DNA from: Atrina japonica
Lineage: Eukaryota; Mollusca; Bivalvia; Pterioida; Pinnidae
Direction of reading: 5' to 3'
Assembly (NCBI GenBank): GCA_030159075.1
Contig: BROG01000150.1
Location: forward strand, 1,138,001-1,202,000
DNA: 64,000 bases
Shown: one piece after another, positions 40,601 through 52,600 of the stretch
How positions within the stretch are numbered: the first letter of the stretch is position 1
Layout: every line of letters begins with the position of its first letter
Notes under the pieces: model-generated
Databases searched by the model: none
Told to the model about the DNA's origin: nothing
The model's input: only the letters and a program-made list of their open reading frames with translations
Position numbers and translations under genes: made by a program

Positions 40601-43600
40601 AGGTATGAAACAGAAATAATGATAAAAGTATTGTACATTTAAATATATTCTCAAGGGGTAAGTTTAACAATTTTCCTAGGCAAATTGTATCATATAATGT
40701 TAACATATGTGGACATAAAATAACAGTTATCTTAAAATACTCAAGAGGCCAAAACTAAATAGCTAGAGTTCTTGTACTACCTTGCTTTATTCATGCAATT
40801 CATTGTAATTTTTATCATAAATATACATGCATTTACTTTATGGATAAGTTTACAAATTTCCTTTCATAGAAGATTTTCAATTTTTCAGAGTCACAAGAGG
40901 ACAACAGATATTTAATTTTCCAATTCACCTATCAGAAGGCATAGTACCTAGTGCTGTAGTGTATGGGACAGTTTTACCCAATATTGTTTATTTTGCCATG
41001 AAAAAGCTTATTATTGATCCTTACATCAAAAAAGAAGACGGAGAGTAAGTAGAAATAGATTACAGTGGAACCTCCCTTAAAGACCACCTCACTTAGAAGA
41101 CCAACTCACCTGTATACCACCTCACTTAGAAGACCAACTCACCTGTATACCACCTCACTTAGAAGACCACCTCACCTGTAAACCACCTCACTTAGATGAC
41201 CACCTCATATTTAAGACCACAAATATTCAGTCTCTTGAAAATTTCCTTATAGATATCTTATTAGAACAGACCCTCAATTAAGAGACCATCTCACTAATCA
41301 GACCACTTTTAGCCTGTCATTTAGGTGGTCTTATTAGTGAGCTTTCTCTGTACCATCTCACTAATCAGACCACTTTTAGCCCGTCATTTAGGTGGTCTTA
41401 TTAGTGAGCTTTCTATGTAACACCTCATTAATCAGACCACTTTTAGGCCCGTCATTTAGGTGGTTTTATCAGTCTGGTATCACTGTAGTTATCCTTGTCA
41501 AGTTCATATTTATTTGCTGTTTTCTGCCTGTAACTTCAAAACATCTTCATTATGATGATGTGATGCATCGGGATAGTTTAACCCTTTCATCGCTACAGAC
41601 CACAATAGACCTTTCTAAACCATAGAAAGGAAAGTATCATTTATAAATATAGGGGTGAAAGGGTTAATAAAAAGGGACAAAAATACAAATAATATTTAAT
41701 TTGTACTATATCATGTATATTCCAGTTATACCCAAAAGAAAGTTCACAAATTACTCTTCACTTCTGTTAAATCATTAGGTTTCTAACAACAGCAATCTTT
41801 TCAGTTTGGTAAGACTACATCTTTTGGTAGAAATATCAGTAGAATTGTACAGTAGAACCTGTTTTGAGAGACCACTGTAATGAAAGACCACCATTCTTTT
41901 AAGACCACATCCTGGAAACCTTTGGTTAGATAATCCTTTAAATGAAACTTCTTTCGAGAGACCACCAATCTTGAGAGACCACATTTAAGTGGCGGATGGT
42001 GTGGTCTCTCAAGAGGGTTTCCACTGTACTATGCATAATGTTGATAACCAGTATGACACATCAGTGCAATGGAATGTATGAATTGTCACAATCCAGGTCA
42101 TTTTTTAGCTTACCTGGCACTAATCTAATTAAAAGCTGATCAACTTTCTTATAAGTTGTAATTCCATTGGTCAAAGAGTATACACCTATGATAGGTCACT
42201 TGCATGTGACCCCATAGCTGGTTTCATTAGATTCTCTAGGTGGCATATCAGAAAAAGGGAATAAGGGATTGAATTTTAATTAGAGTGGTGCCAGGTGAGC
42301 TAAAAAATTACCTATTATACTATGTATAATGGGGATACCCAGTATGACAAATCAATGCAAGTTGAATGTATGAACTGTCACAATCCAGGTCATTATTTAG
42401 CTGACAGGCAGCCATCTTGGATTTTGACCAAAGGAAGTTTGTTACCACTATTTCTCAGAAAGGATTGAAGGGATCCCCTTGAAATTTGACATGAAGGTTT
42501 CCCTAGAGGTCTAGTTGTGCATATTATATTTTCAGAGAGATCGGAATCCAACAGGTGGCCATATTGGATTTTGACCAAAGGATGTTTATTATCTCTATTT
42601 CTCAGAAAGGACTGAAGGGATCTCCTTGAAATTTGACATGAAGGTTTCCCTAGAGGTCTAGTTGTGCATATTATATTTTCAGAGAGATTGGAATCCAACA
42701 GGTGGCCATATTGGATTTTGACCAAAGGATGTTTGTTATCTCTATTTCTCAGAAAGGGCTAATGGGATCTCATTGAAATTTGACATGAAGGTTCCCCTTA
42801 AGATCTAGCTGTGCATATGACATTTTCAAAGAGATTGGATTCCAACATGGCTGACAGGTGGCCATCTTGGATTTTGACAATGCAAGTTTGTATTTCTCAG
42901 ACTGTGTCATAGGAATCTTTTCAAAATTGATTATGGAGAATCCCCTTGAGGTCTAGATGTGCATATTACATTTTCAGAGAGATCAAAACCCAAGATGGAC
43001 ACCTGTCCGCCATGATGAATTTCATTCTCTTTGAAATGTAATATGTTCAGTTTAAGTTCAGTTTCACTTTATCTTGTGAAAGAAGTATTTCACAGAAATT
43101 TGGATTTAAGTTCAAATTCAATGTTGAGACACAAAATAAGAGAAAAGAAGAGTCTGTCATAGATCAGACATAGAACATGCCAAGGTGGGCATGAAGATCC
43201 CTCTGGGATCTCTTGTTACTGTTATACGATGTGTATTTCTGGTATACAATGTTTATTATTGGTATACATTGTTTATTTCTGGTATACATTGTTTATTTCT
43301 GTTATACAATGTTTATTACTGGTATGCAATGTTTATTATTGGTATACATTGTTTATTATTGGTATACATTGTTTATTACTGATATACAATGTTTATTTCT
43401 GATATACAATGTTTATTTCTGGTATATAATGTTTATTTCTGGTATACACAATATTTATTACTGGTATGCAATCTTTATTAGTGGTATACAATATTTATTT
43501 CTGGTATACACAATGTTTATTATTGGTATACAATGTTTATTACTGGTATACAGTGTTTATTTCTGGTATACAATGTTTATTACTGGTATACAGTGTTTAT

Positions 43601-46600
43601 TTCTGGTATACAATGTTTATTACTGGTATACAGTGTTTATTTCTGGTATACAATGTTTATTTCTGGTATACAGTGTTTATTATTGGTATACAGTGTTTAT
43701 AACTGGAATACAATGTTTATTACTGGTATACAGTGTTTATTTCTGGTATACAATGTTTATTATGGGTATACAGTGTTTATTATTGGTATACAGTGTTTAT
43801 TAAGCACTATTATCATTTTTTTTACATATTTTTCAGAAAACATCAGAAAAGAAAAGAAGAAAGAGCTCAACAATTACAAGAAAACAAAAAGGAGGCAGAG
43901 GCTGCAGTAAGTGTTCAAACTCAGAAAAATATGTTGTATTGACAATTTTAATTTTGTATATGAAATTGTTACAGCTGACATATTTTCATTGTACACAGCA
44001 CATTTAGAATAGACAGAATAAAACACAGAGATATCGGTCAAATTACCATTGCATCTATGCTTATACCATGAATAATATTGTGAAATCAATTATCATGAAA
44101 CAACACCTGGTACTGTGTTCATTATATAATGTTAGTTAATCAGAGGATGTCCAGTTATTGCTCTGAAGCCTTGACAACTGTAACACGGGATGTCATGATG
44201 TGAATTAGTTAAAAGTTTACAACTAGGAGACACCTCTTTATATCTCATTGATTGGTCAGCAATGACTTAATTCTTTTATTTATCTTGACCATATCCACCA
44301 TGTTTTTTCTCTTTTATTTTTCTATAAATCCACTTGAATGATTATGACTAGTTTTGGTAGGAATGTTTATTTGGTGAATGTCTATCAGGTTTGTTCATTT
44401 GATGATTCAAAATCCAACATAGCCAACACAGCCAAAAAAGTAATTTTCATTTGTCTTCTTTCTCAGAAGCCATTTGACTTGACTGATTTGGATCAAACTT
44501 GTCAGGAATGCGTATTTGGTGAATGTCTATCATGATTTTTCATTTGATGACATATCCAATAAAGCCACCATGGCCAAAAATGCATTCTGATCAGTTGAGA
44601 TTTTAAATATCTTGTTAGAGAAATCACAAGGGCAATAGAGCAGGAACAATCCTCATGTAATACTGTTTTAAATGTTTTTTTCTGATGGTGATCCAAAATA
44701 CAAGATGGTCCCCCATCAAGAAACAAAGTTTGACATTACCAATAGTCCTTATTAGTCGAACTTTAAAAACCTTCTCAAATGCTATTCAGCCAATTGACAC
44801 AAAATATTTATGAGTACTTTCAGTTTTGTTACAGTCATATTGATTGGTTAATTTTTACTTTTACAATTACAGATTGAATTAATGCAAGAAACAGTAGAAA
44901 GAAGTGTGGAAACTGAGGAGAAGAAATCTGGTCTAATTATAGTAAAAGCTTTATATGGAAAACTAGTCACACAAGATGATGGGTAGGTGTTTAATTATAG
45001 TAAAAGCTTTATATGGAAAACTAGTCACACAAGATGATGGGTAGGTGTTTAATTATAGTAAGAGCTTCATACGGAAAACTGGTCACACAAGATGCTGGGT
45101 AGGTCTTGTCTAATTATAGTAAGAGCTTTATATGGAAAACTAGTCACACAAGATGCTGGGTAGGTGTTTAATTATAGTAAGAGCTTTATACTGAAAACTA
45201 GTCACACAAGATGATGGGTAGGTGTTTAATTATAGTAAGAGCTTCATACGGAAAACTGGTCACACAAGATGCTGGGTAGGTCTTGTCTAATTATAGTAAG
45301 AGCTTTATACTGAAAACTTGACACACAAGATGATGGGTAGGTGTTTAATTATAGTAAGAGCTTTATATGGAAAACTAGTCACACAAGATGATGGGTAGGT
45401 CTTGTCTAATTATAGTAAGAGCTTTATATGGAAAACTAGTCACACAAGATGATGGGTAGGTGTTTAATTATAGTAAGAGCTTTATACTGAAAACTAGTCA
45501 CACAAGATGATGGGTAGGTGTTTAATTATAGTAAGAGCTTCATACGGAAAACTGGTCACACAAGATGCTGGGTAGGTCTTGTCTAATTATAGTAAGAGCT
45601 TTATACTGAAAACTTGACACACAAGATGATGGGTAGGTGTTTAATTATAGTAAGACCTTTATATGGAAAACTAGTCACACAAGATGCTGGGTAGGTCTTG
45701 TCTAATTATAGTAAGAGCTTTATATGGAAAACTAGTCACACAAGATGATGGGTAGGTGTTTAATTATAGTAAAAGCTTTATATGGAAAACTAGTCACACA
45801 AGATGATGGGTAGGTGTTTAATTATAGTAAGAGCTTCATACGGAAAACTGGTCACACAAGATGCTGGGTAGGTCTTGTCTAATTATAGTAAGAGCTTTAT
45901 ACTGAAAACTTGACACACAAGATGATGGGTAGGTGTTTAATTATAGTAAGAGCTTCATACGGAAAACTGCTCACACAAGATGCTGGGTAGGTCTTGTCTA
46001 ATTATAGTAAGAGCTTTATACTGAAAACTTGACACACAAGATGATGGATAGGTCATTTGTTAAAGTTTCTCTTTTCTTATCATCTAGAGATTACAAATTT
46101 TGAAGCAGGGGTTAACAATCATCAAAAGTTTCTTTTGTTGACTATGGCTTATAGTACATAGCACACATCCTTGGGGTTCATTTAGGGCCTCAATCTTTCA
46201 GAAGTGTTTAAATATTTTCAGAACTATCGAGATTCCCACTACCAATCCATATATTTTTCTTTTCCCATGTGTCAAGACAAGTTTATTGGTGCATAGAAAA
46301 ATGCCCTTGCGTCAATATGTCCCTGACCCTTTCATGATTTCAAATAGCTTCAAAACCAGTGAGATGTCAGACTTCAAACCATGCATTTTCTTATTTATGT
46401 GTGTGTCAAAACAAGTTCAGTGGTGCCAAGCAAAAACCTCTGCAGGCCATTCTGGGCCCCACCCTTTCAGAAGTGGCCCAGTATCTTCAAAACATTTTAG
46501 ATCCCTGCTCCCAAACAATATTATTCTTGTTCCTTTTATTAAGACAAGTTTATTGCTGTATAGTGGAAACCTTGGGGGAGAGGGTATTCTGGGGCCTAAT

Positions 46601-49600
46601 GTATCAGAAGTGGTCAAATCCATAGAGATCAACACATCAAACCCATATGTGGACTAGTTAAGACACCTGTTGGTCAATTTTAACCAGACACAATTCCCAT
46701 GTGAAGACACATAAAAGTTGTGAATTAAAAAGGGCTGGTTCCCAAATGGCTCCACAAATAGCCAAAAGTTGGTACATCATGTTTAAAAATCCTTTTCTAA
46801 CAAACTAGTGATCAGATTGCTTTCAAACTTCATTTAAGTTTGTAGATCTGTCACTCAATTATACAACTACCTTGGGTGATTTTAGGGACCCATGGGCCAC
46901 TTATTTCTTCTAGATGTAAATTTTAAAGTCATCTTGGCCAATTTTTCATGATGACTCATTGCATTAATCATCTTTTTGTTTGAGTCATGTGTCATCTGTT
47001 GGTAACGTTTAGACATTTTTAACTTGTTCTCAAGAACAAATGGGCCAAATTTAATCAAATTTAGCAGGAACTATCCCAATGTGTAGCCGCATAAATTCTG
47101 TGAAAGAATAGGGGCTAAGCTCAATAGGGACTCCAAAAGGGTCCAAAAATTGGTACATCTTTTAAAATATTCCCATGAATCAATGATCAAATTTCTTTTA
47201 AGTATCACAATTGTTAAATTAGTCCCTGCAAAGTTTGTAAATGAAAACAAAATTTGTTTATAAAGGAGCAATTAGAATGATGTTAGATATAGTTTTATAC
47301 AAATGGTTTATTAATTCTTTCACCCCTAAAATGTATAAATGGTATTACCTTTTCTATTGTTTAGACTGGTCTATTGTGGTCAGGGATGATAGGGTTATTT
47401 AAGAAATGATGGACATTTTGTATACAGAGAGAGAATCTACACAAAAGTCAAAATGGTTGAATGATCAGGGGCACTTCACATTCTTAATTGCAGTTATTTC
47501 CCGTTCTGAATGAAATTTTTTTTTTAATGATTTTGACTATTATGACAGTGTATATTGAGTTTTGAAAATAAAAGGAATTAAAAAAAATTGTCATTTACAA
47601 TATTTGAATTATATAAAATATTTTAGGACCTCTACCTTGCTGTAAATTATAATTTTTTATTTCCCTTTTAATTAAATTTGATGTTGCCAACTGTTTATTT
47701 GTACATGTCTTTACATTTTTTGTATTTCTCTGTAGTGAGCTAGATGATACAGAATGTATAGATGTTAGAATACCACTGCAAGTACTAGTCAAAGATTCAA
47801 CATTAATACTGAATGATACAAAATCAAAGGTAAGCAACTACACCTCAGTAAATACAACAAATATCTTGATATGCTTAATATTTCTTTATGGTTTATATAA
47901 AGTGAATCTTGTGGTGATGCTTAAAGTATGCAGACAGCATTACATATCAACCACACATCTTTATTCTTACTTTCATGTAATTATTTAATGTTCAGAAATG
48001 TTAATTTTTCTCCAAAATAAAGAATTTTTCTTGTTCCAAGGTTTTGTTGTAAGTCTATTTTTCCCCACTGTAAAAACCTTCAAAAGTACAATTTTCTTCT
48101 TTTTATATGCCCGTCGATGAAAGGTAGTGTTATGTTTTCACATGGGGAGGGGCACATATCAGTTTCTGCTCAATAACTTGAGTAATTTTCAAGGGATTAA
48201 TTTGAAACTTTATGAGAAGGTTTATTGCCATAAAAGCTCAGCCAAGTTTGAAAACCAAAATTTCTCACCAGTTATATACAGAGTAATAAACTGCTCATTG
48301 ACCCTTGAGGGGCGTATTTTGTACATCCTTTGCAGTATCCTTGTTCAAGGGTTGTTACAGTTTGACTGCTGTCAGCCGGTTACTTTGGTAAATAGAGATT
48401 CCACAACGAGTGTTAGTTGATTATCATGTTTATCTAACTCGAGTAAATAAATTTTCAAAATTTGAAAGACACAAGTTTTATCGCAATCCAGGATTCTAAA
48501 TACATGCAATGCAGAAACAAACATCGATATTAAATGTTTCTTTCAGTAACTGTAATCAATTTTCTATTTGTATCATTAAGTTTTTAATTATATGCAGCTA
48601 ATTATTCATTTGGTGATTTAATATGAAACATTTTAAAAAATATATTTCAACTCATTTTCCCATTGTATCAGTTGAGGATTTTTTTTATTTTGGTAAAACT
48701 ATGGTATTGTTAATGATATATACTTTGTGTGTATTTAAATAAGCACACTCCTATTTTAGTGCATTAATGGGGTGTAGACTTATTAGTGCAATCTTGATTT
48801 CATGCAATTACAGCAAGAATATTTTAAATTGGTTGTGACACTGAAACAGACTATATAGATCATGTGATCGTTTCATATATGGAAAATGTCAGTGATCAAA
48901 TACCACTGATCACTTAATCTCTTCCTGTCTTAAGACTTTCTGCTTTAAACCCACTTCATGCTGGTTAGCTTGTGTTCACACACCTTAAATACCTTTAGAT
49001 TTGTCGCTGATGCAGAATTACAGGGTAGAGAAATTTTAGCGTTGTTTTTGAATTGGCGCAATGACATGAGGGCAAAAGGCACTAATATTAGAATTCCGCT
49101 AAAATAAGTACACATACAGTACATAGAATATTTTGGGGTCAAGTAAATTAGTAAATTCAGTTTAGAAGTACTGATAAAGCATAGTTATTTGACATTTATT
49201 GATTTGTTCAGTATGTAACTACAGTGAAACTTGTATATAAAGACCCCCTGAGGGACACGAGAAAACCGGTCTTTATAGAGAGGTGGTCTTTATATAGAAG
49301 TTGATTTGTACAGAATTGGTACTATTAGGGACAGCAAAAAAGAGTCTTTGTGACCAGGTGGGTTTCATACACAGGTGGTCGTTAAAGCAGGTTTCACTGT
49401 AATAAAAACAAAGTATGATTTGCCGAAAAAATTTATAGGGTCAACATGGTCAAGTTTTGATAAAATTCTCTAGTACATACATTGTAACACTCTTTAGAAC
49501 GTCCCTTATAAGTTTGAATAAAATAAGTGAGAAATACTACTGCAAATGCAAGAAAAGTACTTTGAATATTTATGAATTTAAAACTAGAATTTTCTATCAG

Positions 49601-52600
49601 TACAAAATAGAAAAAGCCAATATAAATCCACAGGTCAGCAAGCATTGTTCATAAACAGGGGAAATAATTGGGAAAACTTACCTTTATAATCACCAAATAT
49701 GCATCTGTATTTCTTTTTTATTTTGCTTTTGATAAACAGTGTGCATCAATATGATTTACTTTGTAATGTCTCTGTGTGGTTTGCCCTTGTTTTTTTTTTT
49801 TGGTATTTCATGTTTCAAAATATGATACATATCTAAATCAGAGCTATTGTCTGATTGACATAAGATTGCAGGGCAGAGTAACCTTTCGGTTATCATACGG
49901 ATGATTCTACTCACTTTTCGGTAATGACAAGTTGCACAGAAAAAACAATTTATTTCTCACTGGATAGTCTCTTATGTACGTTGTATAGTGACAAGTAGGA
50001 ACAGTCACTCTAGACAGTGTAATTTTAATGTCATGATTTATTACCTAAAATTAAAACTCCCCCAGGTAAAAAATTGGTTCATAAGACTCCACCCCACCAG
50101 GTTATATGAATTTTACTATAAAACCAAGGATTGAATATTCATGATTAGAATTAGGCTGGTATTCTGCCAACTTTCAAAACTATTTTGTATTTTGTTTTCA
50201 CTGAAATAAACTTCCAATGTTTTACTGATTAAATAAATGGCGGCTAAATACCCAAGTGCTTGTCATATGTTCAAAATTCTTTTTGGCTCTATTTACTATA
50301 GAATTACATACAGATATTGCAAATTTGTATAAAAACTGGCTCCTCACTTGTATGGGGTTGAGTTCAGAGCAGCTCAATACTGGCACCTCCAATATAAAAC
50401 TTAATCTGAGTATCAAATGAAAAAAATTAAAAAGAAAATAAGCGAGAACGTCTGATAAATTCAAATTGGCGCCTGTGGGGTTTATACTCATTATATGTTT
50501 TCAAAGTATATTATATTTTGAAAAAATCAATGAACAGATTGATAAATATTTTCTATGTAGAAGTTTTCCGGGTTGGGGGGGGGCTTTCTATATAGAAATC
50601 TTTTCGGTGAGAAGATTCTCTATGCGAAATGTTTTCTATATGATGCAGCCATTAGTGCATAACAACATCAGAAAATCATCAAGGATTTAATTAGGATCGC
50701 AAATATTTATGAATACATGTAGCATGGCTTTAACTACATATTGATTATCAAAATCATCTTCATGTTCATGTTCATGATCTTGTTCAACAAATGTTATGGT
50801 TCAATTTTCAGAGTGATATACCTGGGTTCTATGACCCATGTCCAGATAAAGAAAAACGCCTTTATGTAAGATATAGCTTCCGTAAGAGACCACATCAAGT
50901 AACGCTGGGAGATACAGAACCTATACGACTTCCTCTACAAAGTAAGTGATAACAACATTGATTGCAGGTACTCAAAGCTTAGATATTATTTGGGTTGCAA
51001 CAAAACTGACATTTTCTGGTGGGGTATTCAAATCACCCTGCATCTGTGGTCTGTTTTCAGTTGTCCGTCCTTACACAATTTCTTGTTATTGCTATTTCTC
51101 AGAAAGTACTGAAGGGATCTTTTTGAAATTTGGCATATAGGTTCTCCTTGAGGTCTCAATGTGCAGTGTACATTTCCAGGTGGCCATTTTGTGTTCTCAA
51201 AGTGTGTCCTCTTTTCACTTTTTGGGTATCTTCTTAAGAAAAACTGGACAGATTCCACCCAAACTTATTCATTAGCTTTATTACTTAGAGCATCATCACA
51301 ACTGGTAAATTTTCTGTTCTGTACACCTGGAGGACACTGCATGCTGGGACTGTGCCAAAATTGAAAAACAAAATATTTTTTCTCAGTTTTTAAGTCTTAC
51401 TGAAACAAATGCTGTATATGGTTGTAATGTTCTACTAGAGTTTGTTGGGTGGAACTGAAAAAAAACAGAATTGAAAAAATGTTCTGTACATAAAACAAAT
51501 TCACCCGAGTGATTTGAGGGCATTGTGGTTTTTGTCCTTTCTATAATCACTTGACCATTTTTAACTTCTTTATGAAAACTACTTTGCCATTCACTTTTAA
51601 ATTTTGTAAGAAGCTTATTTAAGCATACCTGCCAACTCTGCCAATTTTTGAAGTAAATTCCCACATATTTAAGGAATTTTCCACTTTCTGCAAAATCTTT
51701 TAGATATTCTGCATTCTAGTGTAATATTATGAATTTCCTGATTTCTGTCCATGGACAAAATCAGGTCCTTAGTATCTTCCCATTTTCAGTGGAAAGAAAT
51801 GAATATACAGTAAATATTTATGTAGTTTTTGTTCTGTTTTCACTGGTGTTAATTCCTGAAATTAATGCCTGGTGGCAGATCGGCTCATTCAACAAATTTC
51901 AGCTTCAATATAGTGTGTTCCACGCTGAAATAGAAAATATGATCCAAGTAGTGATCATAGATTCTACACTAGACAGACGGTCTGGAGACATGGAATTTTC
52001 ACTGGACCAGGTCAATTTACACTGGATTTGTCCAACAATCCAATGAAGTCAAGGTCACAGGCACCCAAGTAAATAGAAAATATAAGTTTTTCTTAAACAT
52101 CTGGACATTTTTTACTTTTTCTGAAGAATCAGTGGTTCAATTTTAACCTAACTCTGCCAAAACTATCCCCATTGGAAGTCATTTAGTGTTTTTAAAAGTG
52201 GCTCTGTAAGGAAACTTTCTGGGTATCATTTCACTTAAGTGACTCGTAAGGCTTGATGGGCCTCTTGTTTCAAGTCTGTTGTTCTAGAGCTGATATACCA
52301 AAACATTAAGATACAGTGAAACTTGTATATAAAGACCCCCTTAGAGACAACAGTCTTTATAGGGAGGTGATCTTTATATAAAGGTTGATTTGTACACAAA
52401 TGGTACTATTGAGGACAGCAAAAAAGTCTTTATGATCATGTGGTCTTTATGCACAGGTGGTTGCTAAAGTAGGTATTTCTGTATATTGTCCCTGATTGCA
52501 CCATTTAAATGATGTCATGAAGGATGAGGAATGCATTAATAAAGTTTTTTATTGCATCAAAGTTGAAAGGTCATCTACACTTCTTAAGATATAAAATGCT

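Noticed and set aside
43185..43942. 196-codon and overlapping ORFs rich in YWYTVFI, including one that runs into exon 13
   Set aside because: Array-derived. Exon 13 is read in its own frame from the acceptor at 43836.
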